A DNA stretch of 64,000 bases, from assembly GCA_963693285.1 (NCBI GenBank), contig OY848920.1:5035135-5099134 (forward strand). The letters are read 5' to 3'. The notes under the pieces were generated by a model. It made no database searches and was not told where the DNA came from. It worked only from the letters and a program-made list of their open reading frames with translations. Both the position numbers and the translations under genes were made by a program. This DNA is from Xestospongia muta. Lineage: Eukaryota > Porifera > Demospongiae > Haplosclerida > Petrosiidae. This document shows positions 25,364 through 37,044 of the stretch, piece after piece; positions within the stretch are counted from its first letter, which is position 1; every line of letters starts with the position of its first letter.

Positions 25364-25414
25364 CTATACTACCTTTACCTCCTCATCTTGCTAGTCAAGA
25401 TCCTAAACCAGTTG
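25364..25414 (+). CDS. Gene A linker exon Y1
   Basis: A 51-nt exon, phase 1 to phase 1 (acceptor TTATACAG, donor GTTG|GTATGT), encoding ILPLPPHLASQDPKPV. Close relatives are Y2 at 27158-27214 in this gene and a broken minus-strand copy in gene C at 47874-47925. Confidence 0.65.
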
Positions 25415-26463
25415 GTATGTCAATGAACACCTCTACTTTATTAACCTGTAGTATAATGTATTCTATATAAAGCACATTTATCCATCCACTATCATAATAT
25501 TGTATTACATTAATGGTTAATATTATCAACATTTTGAGGAAATCAAAATAGAAAAAAAGACACTAGACTTTGTTGATTTAACAATTTTTTCCAGGTAAAT
25601 AGCATATGTCATCCAATGACTAATATCACCTGGTATTCATACCTTGTTGTAATACATGAGTTTGTACATTATGTATAGCTCCTTGTCCTAATGATATCAA
25701 CACACAACTTCCATCTTTGTTGTTTTGGAGCCAACCACTTTAGAGCTTGCTATAAATATTATCAATCCACATGTGTGAATTCTCAGTGTCATTCTTGATC
25801 CTCATTTAACTGATTCAGTAAACTATGTCTATAAAATAGCTGGTTTAGTCTTAGTTCATGTATCACTGATGATAGTATGATAGGTGAAATTTTAGGTTTT
25901 TTTCATAAAATTTCTGTAATTATTGTAACCAAATGAAAGCTAACTGTTTGTATGTCTAAAAAAGTAATATGACTAGTTCAAACTTCATTCCTGATCTTTA
26001 AGTTCCTCCCCTTTTGTGGTTTCTGTACATGTAGTATGTGTGACATCTTCATATCTTCTAATCTCAATTATAACAATAATATAAGCTTTTATAAACACTT
26101 AAATTACATTTTAAAGCAATTAAGACAATTAATCTCAAACAACTAATCTGGAAAAGCAAATCTTTAGAGAAGAATAGCACAAGAATTGTCAAAAGAATAC
26201 TTACAAAATACCAATTACTGTATGAATATTATCAAAATAACCACAAGAATGTAAAGAATCCAATGACATCAAAGTTATCTCAACAGCAAGTATAATAGCA
26301 CAAGTTAATGATTAAAAATAAATGTGAAAAATCAAAACTAAACAGAGTTTCTATGAACAATGTATTAGCCTGATCATTGTATGACATGTTAACAAAGTTT
26401 TAACTCTGATTCAAGTACAAATAAAATTTTACACACATCGTAGTATTAATATTTTTATTAATT

Positions 26464-26518
26464 AGTTTATGGAGGAAATGTCATCCTCAAAGAAATCTAC
26501 TACTGCTTTAAGTTTGTA
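26464..26518 (+). pseudogene. Gene A linker exon X2, decayed
   Basis: ATGGAGGAAATGTCATCCTC followed by AAAGAAATCTACTACTGC matches exon X1 closely. However, the reading phase after the possible acceptor ATTAG is wrong and the donor has become GTTTGT. It is a non-functional duplicate, showing that the X-Y pair was duplicated in tandem. Confidence 0.55.
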
Positions 26519-26756
26519 ATTGATTTAATTGTATTGCACTTAATTTGAAAAGGATTGTATCCCTTTCATAGCAAAGCTAAGCTTAAATAATAGTACATAT
26601 GGCTTTTATATATATGGCCGTGAATCTCACTTCTAAAAATGATACAACCTTTAGTAAAGACTTACATTTCATTTGTTTGTAACTGATTAAAAGTACTAAC
26701 GTCTGTTTATTTTGACTTTGAAGACAGAAGTGATTTAATATGGGAAAACATACACA

Positions 26757-26796
26757 TTTTTAGGTATTATTTATTGTCATAAATAATACCTAAAAA
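26757..26796. repeat. Perfect 17-bp inverted repeat (hairpin)
   Basis: TTTTTAGGTATTATTTA at 26757-26773 and TAAATAATACCTAAAAA at 26780-26796 are exact reverse complements around a 6-nt loop, inside an intron of gene A. Possibly a tiny foldback element. Confidence 0.8.
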
Positions 26797-27157
26797 ATTA
26801 ATGACTTTGTGGATACTACCAAAAGAACTTTGAGAAAGAAAGGAACCAAATGATTATAACAATTAACTGTGCAGCAACTAGTAAAGTTGTATTTTTAAAA
26901 TCAATCTATAAAGTTAAAGTATTGCTAAAACCCAAACTGCCATGTAGTCTGATACCCAATTTTTTCTTCTGATTCTGTTGTAGTGGACAGGCTCTTATTA
27001 ATGTTATAACTCATTGAAAAATGTAGTTAAAAGTTCTCTGTTTGCTGATGTTTAGATTACTTTGTGCTATTTTGTCAGAATGATGTCATTTATAGCTATT
27101 TGTTCTGCTTAACTTTTGTCTTCTAACATTGTCTGCATTTTCCTTTTTATCATATAG

Positions 27158-27214
27158 CTGCACCACTTTCACCTCATGATCATTTTGATACTAGTCAAGA
27201 TCCTAAACCAGTTG
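27158..27214 (+). CDS. Gene A linker exon Y2
   Basis: A 57-nt exon, phase 1 to phase 1 (acceptor CATATAG, donor GTTG|GTATGT), encoding APLSPHDHFDTSQDPKPV. The last 25 nt before the donor are identical to Y1 (CTAGTCAAGATCCTAAACCA then GTTG). Confidence 0.65.
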
Positions 27215-27422
27215 GTATGTTAACAATAATTAGTCACATTTTTCCAATCTTACCCAAAAAAAGAATTGCAAATGAGAAAAAGCTATGCATAAGTCTAAAG
27301 GTTTATACAGGAAGTCACTAATGTTTTATTAAATTAACTTCATACAAACTATGCAATATTACAAATTTAATCAAGAGTTATTGATCAACGAGTTACTTTA
27401 TCATATTATCCTGTTCATGTAG

Positions 27423-27500
27423 GTTATGTACCACGAAAACAACATAGTCAATTCCCAGAGGAAGTATCACAATCAAAAAGGGTGTCTACTATCATCTCAA
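27423..27500 (+). CDS. Gene A linker exon X3
   Basis: A 78-nt exon, phase 1 to phase 1 (acceptor CATGTAG, donor TCAA|GTAATT), encoding YVPRKQHSQFPEEVSQSKRV and a Ser-rich end. It aligns with X1 around EE.S.SK..ST. Like the other linkers it is polar and Ser/Pro rich. Confidence 0.6.
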
Positions 27501-28654
27501 GTAATTAAATTTAATTATACTAGGCAAAACATTGGCAAATTAAGACTAAGAAAATCTTTTTTCATGGCAAAGCCAAGCTGAACTGTAATGTATGTAACAT
27601 TTACTGATGTGCATATGTGATAGAAATGTAATTGTATCATAAAACCTTTAAGGTGTCATAGCTAATAATACCAACCCAATAATCTGTCAATATTACATGC
27701 GAATGTTGCACATTCCACATGTGATAACGACTATAATCTGTCCATGTGAAGAGTGGCCACTAACTCAGCCTTATCTAACTCAATCTTGAAATGAACTAGA
27801 AAGAAATCATTTACACCATTAAAATGGCCTTCAAGTTAATAAAGTTTATCCCAAAAACTTGAACACTAGCTATTTAGGAAAGCCACAGACCAAAAATCTC
27901 ATATATAATGAATGACATTCTTAGTTTTCCATTGTCACATGACATTATGCATAATTAGCATTAAATAATGAATTACAAGCTAGAAAAGTTCAGAAACTGT
28001 CAAAAACATCATAAATAGTTAAAGAAGGATATATTAAGAAGACACAGTAGCCAAAAGTTAAATAGATTAACTATGATTCATATGTAAATAAATTTACAAC
28101 TATAACACCACGTCCAAGTTAGGTTGATTACATTGATCATTATTGAAGTTCCACTAAACTACAGTAATTCTCAGAGTATAGCAAACTATAGGTTAACAAC
28201 AATATTTTTAAAGTCTTTCTCAGAGAGAACTGTATTGTTACTAAATATTGTGGTAAATCCTAAGCTATATTTAAGAAGTTAGGTCATTGATAATCATTAT
28301 GGTATTAATCATTTACTATATGTACAGTGTATTAGGTCAACATGACTGACACAAATTCTTGGTCCTAAATCATCTGATTAATCTGATTTGCTATCATTTA
28401 GTGAACAATATCCATATACAAGAACTAATTAGAGTCATAATTAACTCTTTTATGAATAAGAACAATCTTCAGAGTCAAATCAAGCAGTCATAACATAGTT
28501 CCTGGTATTATTATAGTGAATGATAGTGACTGCTTATAATGTTAAAACTATAGCCATAGCATTTTCAGTTGTTCACAGTTCAAGTGGAACTATTAAATAG
28601 GAAAGTATTATATGCTCATATATATAGCTGTTACTATACTGATATTTTATGTAG

Positions 28655-28780
28655 GTAAAGAGTTTTCCATTACTTCAGAAGAAGATAAGCCAGAATATGA
28701 AAGTGTGACACAGAGTGGTAAACAAAACTTAACTAGAGCTACTGTTGGACCTCATGGAGTACTTCAACAGGGTGAACAAA
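28655..28780 (+). CDS. Gene A linker exon Z
   Basis: A 126-nt exon, phase 1 to phase 1 (acceptor TTTATGTAG, donor CAAA|GTATGT), encoding KEFSITSEEDKPEYESVTQS and GKQNLTRATVGPHGVLQQGE. It is the last exon that can be assigned to gene A. Beyond it lie foldback repeats and a copia element, and no exon that converts phase 1 to the phase 0 of the ankyrin exons was found, so the true 3' end is unknown. Confidence 0.6.
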
Positions 28781-28861
28781 GTATGTGTTATACTATTTAT
28801 GTGCCTGCTACACTACAAATCTCATATTGACCTAAAGTTGTTTTGAGCCAAATGTTTATAG

Positions 28862-29298
28862 TATGAGCTTATGATTTTTCATTTGAGGAGTATACATTTA
28901 TCTTAATATTTGAGCAGTTATTTGAGGAGTATACATTTATCTTAATATTTGAGCAGCTATTGAAAGTAAAACCCTTCATTGACTGGACTGCCTTCATCTC
29001 GACGGAGAAACAGCTAGAAATAGTGTTAAAAACACATTGAATACAGCCTTTTGTTTTTCCATGCTAGTGTTTTTGTTTTGTGCTAGTCCTTTTGTAGACA
29101 CCTTGAACAGATACAACAGATCTATGCCCGGTTTGCTCCATAATAAACTGTTCCTCGATGCCTTGAGTGATGATGGGTTCCAAAACGTCTTTTTTCTAAA
29201 GGTAGCTGTGCAGCAATGGTCTCCATATCCCTATAACTTGTGCTGCGATTTGCGTCTCTTAACTAAGTCACCTAGAGCCGTACGTGTCGGTTATTTGT
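28862..29298. repeat. Dispersed repeat, copy 1 (inverted copy at 44630-44893)
   Basis: This sequence, including GTATACATTTATCTTAATAT, AAACCCTTCATTGACTGGAC and GATTTGCGTCTCTTAA, is found reverse-complemented at 44630-44893. Copy 1 has a 39-bp unit (starting TTTGAGGAGTATACATTTAT) tandemly doubled at 28884-28961. It also has a segment of about 150 bp (29093-29240) that is absent from copy 2. The open frame across it (29037-29300) is probably not a gene. Confidence 0.8.
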
Positions 29299-29299
29299 A

Positions 29300-29362
29300 A
29301 ACCCGAGAATTCCGAATAATGCCCTTGCCTGCGGCTCGGGCATTATTCGGAATTCTCGGGTT
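29300..29362. repeat. Perfect 25-bp inverted repeat with 13-nt loop
   Basis: The arms at 29300-29324 and 29338-29362 are exact reverse complements (core CCCGAGAATTCCGAATAATG). The flanks extend the foldback: GTCACCTAGAGCC..GGTTATTTG on the left pairs approximately with AAATAACC..GGGCTCTAACTATTA at 29371-29404. It is notably GC-rich for this locus and lies at the broken end of the copia element. Confidence 0.9.
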
Positions 29363-29423
29363 CCTAAACAACTAAATAACCTCGCGTAGGGCTCTAACTA
29401 TTACTTAGGGAATGTACAGTTCT

Positions 29424-29463
29424 ATAATATCTAATGATATGTGTTCATATCATTAGATATTAT
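29424..29463. repeat. Perfect 18-bp inverted repeat with TGTT loop
   Basis: ATAATATCTAATGATATG at 29424-29441 and its exact reverse complement at 29446-29463 border the point where copia homology stops. A hairpin exactly at the truncation suggests a breakage or fold-back repair junction. Confidence 0.9.
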
Positions 29464-29464
29464 G

Positions 29465-30433
29465 GTCTGGTCATTGTTGAGAGATACTGTACGCTTCCTA
29501 CTGCTGATTGATATAGATTTTCATCAACTAGTTCATCACTTTCAGTAGTTTTAACAAGCTTTGAGCCAACACAGACTGGTGTTGCTACTGGCTTGGCATC
29601 TTTCAAACCAAATTTCTCTAAGATGTTGAGAGTATAGGCAGGTTGACCATTCCATACTGACTTTTCTGAACGATTCTGAATGATTGAAACACCAAGGAGA
29701 TATTATAAATCACCAAGATCTTAACCTCAAACTGAGCAGATAATTTGCTTTTCACATCCTTCATTCTTTTCTTGCTTTTTGTGCCAAGTAGAATATCATC
29801 ACCGTAGACGGCTATTATACATAATTCTCCTTCTGAGCTGATGTAAAGACACAGGTCACTCTTGGTTTGTTCAAATCACATGTTCTTCAACAGATGATCA
29901 AGGGTCATGTTCCAGCACCTTGGTGCTTGCTTTAATCCATAGAGACACTGTTTGAGTCTGCAGACCAAACGCTCTTTTCCTTTTACTTTGAACCCTTCTG
30001 GTTAAGTCATGTATACTTCCTCTTCCAGATCACCATTGAGAAAAGCTGAGGTAACATCCATCTGATGGAGCATCATCTCATTTTGAACTGCCATTGCAAT
30101 GATTGAGCGAATGGATTCAAACCAGACGACTGGACTGAATGTTTCATCATAGTCTTGTCCAGCTTTTTGTGAGAAGCCTTGAGCAACCAGTCTTGACTTA
30201 AATCTCTCAATTGATCCATCAGCCTTGACTTTTCGTTTGTATACCCATTTACTTCCCACAACTTTTCTGTCTTTTGGAAGCTCTACCAGGTCGTACACAT
30301 CATTTGCTTTCAGGGATACCATCTCTCTCTCCATAGCTTTCATCCATTTGTCTCTCTCAGGACACATACATCCTTCCTCAAAAGTATGGGGTTCGTGATA
30401 CTGTTCTTTGGTCTGAGTAGAATTGACCCACAC
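29465..30433 (-). pseudogene. Copia reverse transcriptase, interrupted
   Basis: Motifs on the minus strand: KWMKAMEREMVSLKANDVYD, RKVVGSKWVYKRKVKADGS, RLVAQGFSQKAGQDYDETFS and MDVTSAFLNGDLEEEVYM, then TAA at 30004-30002 where copia elements usually read Gln (YMTQPEGF). The homology continues in frame to a YGDD catalytic box (about 29805, where most copia elements have YVDD) and to WNGQPAYTLNILEKFG. It ends near 29465 at the hairpin. Confidence 0.88.
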
Positions 30434-30733
30434 CCCATAGTAATCCAGTTGACGTCTTTCTTGATTGAAACGTCGTAAACCAGTGTTGGTCTCAGTTGAT
30501 TCATCTCTTGTAACCTCATTACTTGATTCACCTTCAACTTGATCAACTTTCTCTTGAATGTTTGCGAGATTTCACATTCATCATCAGATAAGTCAATTTC
30601 CACTAATTTGTCAGCTTCACTTTCATTTTCCACCTGCTCCTTTTCAAGTCCATACTTGGTCTCATCAAAAACGACATCACGACTATAGATGATTGTTCTC
30701 TCTTGTGGACAGTACAGGAAATAACCCTTGACA

Positions 30734-31546
30734 TTAGTTCCATATCCTAACAGGATGCATCGTTTGGCTTTCGGATCTAACATCTTTCTCTTCTTTTGGT
30801 ATGTGTGCATATGTCACACAGCCAAACACCTTGAGATGATTAACAACTGGCTTCCTGCCTGTCCAGGCTTCATATGGTGTTAAACCACTGACAGCTTTTG
30901 TTGGGCTTCTATTTCTTAGGTACACAGCTGTTGCTAAGGCTTCTGCTCAAAAACTTTGTGGTAACTGAGCTCCAACTAGCATTGATCTAACTGCTTCCAT
31001 TAACGTGCGATTAAAACGCTCTGCTACACCATTTTGTTCAGGTGATCTTGGAACAGTCAGCTCGTACTTAATACCTTCTCTCTTTAGATAGGACTGGAAC
31101 TCAAGTGAGGTATATTCACCTCCATTATCAGTACAAAGAGATATTATTCTATGTCCTGTTGATCTTTCAACCATGACTTTCCATTCTTGGAAATACTGAA
31201 ACACTTGATTCTTGCATTTCAATATGTAGATCCATATGTACCTGGTTTTATCATCTACAAAGTTAAGAAAATACTCTGCTCCACTCAAAGACTTTGAATT
31301 TATCTTTCCACATACATCACTGTGAATGAATTCTAGTGGTGCTTCTGCTCGTTTAACCTCACTAGTCGGAAATGTGCTTTGGTGGATCTTTCCCTGAAAG
31401 CATGATTCACACAGTGCCATCTCATCAGATGCATCACTACGACTCAAACCTTTAACCAACTGTTCATTTGCCAACTTTCTCAAACTTGTTACATTCAAAT
31501 GTCCATAACGATGATGCCATACCATAATGCTACTATGATTCTTCAC
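30734..31546 (-). pseudogene. Copia GAG-pre-integrase and integrase
   Basis: The pre-integrase zinc region shows WHHRYGHLN and LCESCFQGK. The DDE core shows HSDVCGKI (first Asp), CTDNGGEYTS (second Asp) and PEQNGVAERFNRTL (Glu). A stop near 30945-30949 separates the core from the next frame, [20 protein letters not shown] with [14 protein letters not shown]. Inactive copy. Confidence 0.9.
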
Positions 31547-31679
31547 TGTGTTTACATTGATAGTTTGCTGTGGAGTGTTTACCTGACAGCTCAGTAATAG
31601 AGACTTCCATATTTTGTAGCTACACCAATTACTTCTTCAGCTTTATTGAGAATCTTACAAGTAGACTTATCAAATCTGA

Positions 31680-31994
31680 CTATTTCCCAAGTGATGTTGC
31701 TATATCAATGCTCAACAAGTTATACGATAACTCTGGTACATAAAGAACATCATGAAGAGTACCATATCTGTATGATCCGTCACTTTGTTTCAGCTTCAGT
31801 TTAACTGTTCCTTGTTTGTGGGTCTCTATACTTCTTCCGTCTCCTAATGTAACAACCTGTGGTGTATCCATATCCTCCATCTTGTCAAACATTGTCTTAT
31901 TACAGCATATGTGACATGTTGCACCAGAATCTATGATCCAGTTATTTCTTTGACTGTCACTGTCAGCTGCTAGTGCATGTGCTGATGCTAGCAA
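31680..31994 (-). pseudogene. Copia aspartic protease
   Basis: NNWIIDSGATCHIC carries the catalytic Asp-Ser-Gly. It is followed by VTLGDGRSIE and VLYVPELSYNLLSI, the expected copia protease blocks. The frame is lost between this and the integrase part (31547-31679). Confidence 0.88.
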
Positions 31995-32079
31995 TCCAAT
32001 ACGAGTACTGTCTTCATTCTTCTTTTTAGCACTATATCTCTGTTGAGACTTCCTTGATTTCTTACTCTTCCTTTCACCA

Positions 32080-32784
32080 TGTTCATAACAGTCCTTCTGA
32101 ATATGTCCAAGTTTTCCACAGTTGTGACAGCGTATTCCTCATTTCCACTTCACCTTACTTTTAACAGTCAACGCTCCTCCCTCAATTTCTGTCTCTGCCT
32201 GACTAGCTTTAGTTTTTCTCTCCTCATACAGTAGACGTTCAATTACTGTTTTCATGGAGGGAACCTTTTCATTGGCCTCTAATGCCGTAACAAGTGTATC
32301 GTAGGATTCGAGTAGACTGGCCAGTAATTGTACCACTCGATCTTCCTCGTCCATTGGAGCTTCAATTGCTGCAAGCTCATTAAATATTTCGGTTATTTTC
32401 TTGATATGTTCCTGGACCGACTCTCCTTCTTTCTAATGCAAGGAGTAAAGTTTACGGCGTAACACCAGTTTATTAGCCCAGGTTTTCTTTTGGAACTGGC
32501 TTTTCAGTTTCTTACATACTTCAACAGGTTCTTTTGGGGTCACCTATCAGGTACAACAATGATAGGTCAATGGATAGCATAATTGTAGCTAACGCTCGAT
32601 CCTTTCTTGTACAATACTTTGCAATAGTAGTAGCAGTTGCATCTTCAGCTGGAGGTGTCTCTGTTTCATTGACAATACTCCAGAGATCCTCTTTCATTAG
32701 TGCCATTTGACACTGTAGTTTCCAAGTTGCGTAATTGCTGTCTTGAAGGGGAACGACACTGACAATCTTAGATTCTGTTGCCAT
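32080..32784 (-). pseudogene. Copia gag with CCHC zinc knuckle
   Basis: The start MATESKIVSVVPLQDSNYAT is in the usual copia gag context (LQDSNYATWKLQCQMAL). A frameshift near 32525 and further stops precede a segment with VVQLLASLLESYDTLVTAL. The zinc knuckle CHNCGKLGHIQKDC lies at 32129-32088. Gag would package element RNA; this one is broken. Confidence 0.85.
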
Positions 32785-32807
32785 CCTAGCGAACTGGTCT
32801 CATAACC

Positions 32808-33062
32808 TGTTAGAGTTTACAGTGGTGAATGACTAGATCATGAGTTGATAAAGTTTATTGAAAAAAACTCAAAATAACTTGAATAAAAATCAATGAGAGA
32901 CAGCGTACGAGAGGAACAACAACAAAAGAATCGGTTACTTATATAGTACATAAACAATTCTAGAAAGTTCTACAGTAACATGTGCAAAAAGAACCTTCTA
33001 GACTTAATCATACAAAGGTTAAGTACTATCAAAACAAATTATAAGTGACAAACAATGTAACA
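32808..33062 (-). repeat. Copia 5' LTR with adjacent primer-binding-like site
   Basis: Read on the minus strand the 255-bp segment begins TGTTACATTG and ends CTCTAACA (TG..CA borders). It contains a TATA-like TATATAAG and an AATAAA. It is followed by GGTTATGAGACCAG, resembling the initiator-methionine tRNA-derived primer site used by copia-type elements. The partner LTR is missing because of the 3' truncation. Confidence 0.7.
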
Positions 33063-33661
33063 CCCACATTCATTTACTTATTGTCCTTATAAATTTGAAA
33101 TTTATGAGAATCCTAATAAAGATCTGATAAATGTAGTTTGTTAAAGTACCAATCAGAAGCCTTGTTATGACTTTGCATACTTAATTATGGTCTATTAGGT
33201 TTGTTGTATTCCAACATTTATATTTGAGAAACAACATTATAATTTTGTGTTTTATACACTCATAAACAATATAGCCAGTAAAGTCACTAAGATAATAGAC
33301 TTGTGTAAAATGTTTGTGGATTAATTTAACAATTGCATTAAATTTAACAAATGAAATGAAAATTGTACACCTCAGATATTTATCACAATGTTGTATCATA
33401 TTATGGTCTATATTTAATAATAGAGTATGTAAAGTAAAGTTATATGTCTTCCATATCATGTTAGGTTCACATCTTAAATAAGTCTACTATCAAATTGTAT
33501 CTACTAATTCAATAATTTTATTATAAGCAAAAATTAATACAAGTCATATTCAATATAATAAATGTGTTATATTACAATTTTAAACACTTACATATTATTA
33601 CAGTAGTCACTAAAATTAGTACACACAATTAATTTAACATTAGAGTTATTGTGGTAACATA

Positions 33662-34097
33662 TACACTAAAAAAAGCATTTTGTCATTTTAACTGAGGTCT
33701 TTGTTACCACAGTTTCATCAATATGATGTAAACACATTCTAAGATGCAACAAGGCCAAAACCAGTGTAGCTTAGTATACATAAAGCCAACTAGTTGCATC
33801 TACAACCACATTACATCCACTTTACTACAGTAATTGATCATGGCTTCAATAGGCAGATACTATTTAAACTGAAATTGATCCAGTTAGTTAAGTTGAAATA
33901 GTATATACCGCTCTCTCATAGTTTCAGTTGTAGGACATAAACTACAAAGTGTACTTTTTGGCTTCTAGTTGGCTTTATACATACTGAGTTAGACCAGTTG
34001 TGGCTTTGTGGTAACTCAATATTTGGCTTACATCATATTGATATGATTATGGTAACAAAAGCAATAGTTGAAATGACAAAATGATATTTTAAGTGTA
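33662..34097. mobile_element. MITE with about 130-bp terminal inverted repeats, TA flanks
   Basis: The left end TACACTAAAAAAAGCATTTT and the right end, whose reverse complement begins TACACTTAAAATATCATTTT, stay similar inwards for about 130 bp. The inner block CATAAAGCCAACTAG (about 33779-33793) is also inverted, around 33969. TA on both sides fits a Tc1/mariner-type target site. No coding capacity. Confidence 0.75.
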
Positions 34098-34808
34098 GGA
34101 AATGGTGAGTATGGTAAATGTTCTTCATTTGCCAAAATGTTTACCTCCAGTATTTTGATTAAGAACATGGCAATAGGCAGAAGACGTCATTTGACAAATT
34201 TAATTTTGTCAAAGCGCACTTTGATATCTATAATATGATCTCTTTTCAAAATTACCAGATAAAGTTGTTGCTTGTTCACATTTTCCATAATAACAATATT
34301 AATAACCTACTGATTATTCAATTAAGACAATTACGGCAATCAATAAGATTAAGTTTGTAAACCAATATATTGTATATTTTATGGTTACTAGAAAAACATA
34401 TATTGTTAACATATCCACAGGTTAACTATATAATTGTAAATAGTGTTGTTAGTAAGTTTTGATGAATAATGTAGAGTCTATAAGGAATCTTTACTTAAAC
34501 GTTAATTCTAGATATTAAAGAAGTCCAATAATGACTACTAATACTTTCGTACTATCATAACATGAATTAAGTTATACTAGTACAATTATAGGTTCACTGA
34601 TTTTGTTATAATATTGTCGTTTACAAACAACTAATATTTCATTGATATACTAATACTGCAGTTAGTTACAATTGTGATATTGTATGCACTCTTTAAAATT
34701 AAATGTAGTCATTAATGAATAATAATTAATTAGGTAGGTTGTGACAACACATCCTTTCCTCAAACTATCATTTGCTAATAATAAACATTATCATCTATTA
34801 TTATTTAG

Positions 34809-34907
34809 TCCTATCAGACACCACTGATTGTTGCGTCTGCTAAAGGATACATTGACATTGTCTCTGTTCTACTTAAAAACAATGCGGACCCTAATTCTAC
34901 TACTAAT
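34809..34907 (+). CDS. Gene B ankyrin repeat exon 1
   Basis: A 99-nt, phase 0 to phase 0 exon, exactly one 33-residue ankyrin repeat: TPLIVASAKGYIDIVSVLLK then NNADPNSTTN. Acceptor ATTTAG and donor TAAT|GTAAGT. It lacks the canonical TPLH His but keeps the repeat spacing. Ankyrin repeats bind partner proteins. This is the first recognisable exon of gene B; nothing upstream back to the MITE at 33.7 kb could be assigned. Confidence 0.8.
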
Positions 34908-36050
34908 GTAAGTGTTTATATATAGTAACAATACTATTGTAATGTATAGATGTATAGATTCTATATGTAAATATACACATGTGAGTTCAATAATGTAATT
35001 GTCATGTTATACTTTTCTTTCTTTTTTGTGAACAATGTTCTTAAGTAATTAAATTAACACACCTACCTCAACTGTGCATATGAGAAACACAATACTCAAG
35101 AAATGTTAATAATAACAGACATTTTTAGAATCAAAAAAATGTAAGCCTCAAGTTTTTAGGATCTCAATAATTATTTCATCATGATAACTACATTATGAGT
35201 ATTATAACCTGCATGACCTCAATAATATGTGTGTACATCAGTGTTATGTCCATATTGACAGTTTATATACAGTATATGTGAAAGTGTCACATTGAATAGG
35301 ACAAATGAAACGAAGTGCTTGTATGGGTTTCCCATAGCAAACATTGAGAGAGTCCAGATGACTAAGTAGGCACACTGCTTTAGCAGCCAACAAGGAAACA
35401 TACTGACTCTAATTTTTCTCCAAATCACTCACATATGCTCTAGAACCCTGAAATGTTACAAGCTTTATGACTGTATACTGAAGTATACTAACTTAACATC
35501 TTCCCCAACTTGAGCAGAATAAGTTGTCAGTCAATGATTATGACCATAATTTTTGCAATATATCAATGTAGTACATTCAGCAAAAACTACATTATGAGCA
35601 ATAAAAATATCCTGTTCAAGAAAGACTAATAATTCATGTAAATGTAAGGTAAAAACAAGACAGAATCAATGATGATAAAACCACATACAATTATACAAAT
35701 TTTGATATTAACTTGATACGAGTTATTAATAGCATAATATAACATGTTACTACAAGTATACTATGTACAAGTATGTCATAGGTTCTTTTCTAAAACAATC
35801 TCTTGTATTAAAGGAGAGATTATTTGTACAGATATCACAACCATTTCTACACTAATAAAAGAATTTTGATAGACAACATAATAGGCAGTCATTTTTTCTG
35901 AGCTACTAATAATAGTCGTACGTAAGAGAGAGAATGACTAACATGAACCTCCACTGATATTGACTACATGTTATGATTGTACTTGTTTATGTACAATGTA
36001 TGGTATACTGTTAGTTATCTAGTATTAACTTTATATTTCTTCTTTTTCAG

Positions 36051-36140
36051 TACGGTGAAACAGCATTACACAAGAGTTATAATGTTGAAATAGCAAAAAT
36101 GCTAATTGAAAATAGGTCTAATATACATGCACAAAGCAAG
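36051..36140 (+). CDS. Gene B ankyrin repeat exon 2
   Basis: A 90-nt, phase 0 exon encoding YGETALHKSYNVEIAKMLIE then NRSNIHAQSK. It is a 30-residue repeat missing three residues in the first helix-turn (ALHKS-YN where AA..NGH is usual). Strong acceptor TTCTTTTTCAG; donor CAAG|GTCAGT. Confidence 0.8.
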
Positions 36141-36536
36141 GTCAGTGTTTAATATTTTAATTTAAAGTTATTATTACTACATCATATTATGATTGAAATT
36201 TAGTACAAAGTTAAGTTTTGAGAATTTTATAAAACATAGTTCTTTGTTTTAGTTTATATTATGTTTAGCGTTTGATATTGTCAACTCTTTATATTTTAAT
36301 ATTATTATGTTTGTTTTTGTCTTTACATAATATCTACATGAAGAGTACAACTTTTGTGTAATGTACATTGTACAATTGACTTCTCTCTTTTACATTGTAC
36401 TGTAATAATTAAGTAAAATAGGAAACACTAACTATAGCAAATGTTATAATTATAAAGCAATCAATTGGGAGATTATATTAAATATTATCTAATTTGGAAA
36501 AATCACACATGTTGCTCTAAAAAATTCGAACGGATG

Positions 36537-36674
36537 GTTGTGTACATGCAAATTGTACTGAATATACACTATACTTGCATGGTATCCGGGAAGAACAATC
36601 ATAGAAGTATTTTAGATACAAAATTTGATAAACATAATGTACAAAATGGCTGTATAGCAATTGCATGTACACAA
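36537..36674. repeat. Inverted repeat (15-bp arms)
   Basis: GTTGTGTACATGCAA near 36536 and its inverse TTGCATGTACACAAC near 36660 enclose about 110 bp of intron between ankyrin exons 2 and 3. Possibly a small MITE remnant. Confidence 0.6.
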
Positions 36675-37044
36675 CAGTTTATTAAAACATTTTAAGCGTA
36701 ACATTTGTAGTTTTGCCAAATTATATGGCAAATATCATATTAAATAGATGTAAGTCTATCAGTATCAGTACAGTGAACATTAGAATCCCTGAATAATGGC
36801 AAACTTGTTTGAAAGGACAAGTAATGGGGGATTAGAATTAATTCCCATTTAATATAGATTACTCATTGACTCAGGAAATATGGAAACCTTTTGTATTATA
36901 TGTAATAAATGCTTTTAAGTAGTGATAGTAACAAAGATTGATTACTTTTAGTTAATGAACATATTGAATTCATGTGTTTAATAAATGATTAGTGAAAGCA
37001 TAAATGCATAGTCTAATAGATCTTTATAAATCTGTAATGACAGC

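Larger units (their letters stand above)
29464..33062 (-). mobile_element. Ty1/copia LTR retrotransposon, 3'-truncated
   Basis: On the minus strand the order is 5' LTR (33062-32808), primer-binding-like site, gag with CCHC knuckle, protease, integrase, reverse transcriptase, then loss of homology at the beginning of RNase H (about 29465). The 3' LTR and most of RNase H are absent. Several stops and frame changes interrupt the polyprotein. It lies between the last recognisable gene A exon and the first ankyrin exon of gene B, in the opposite orientation. Confidence 0.9.

Noticed and set aside
29037..29300. Frame resembling a secreted protein (signal-like N-terminus)
   Set aside because: It spans the dispersed repeat and runs into the 25-bp palindrome. 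The inverted copy at 44.7 kb lacks the central part and does not conserve the frame.
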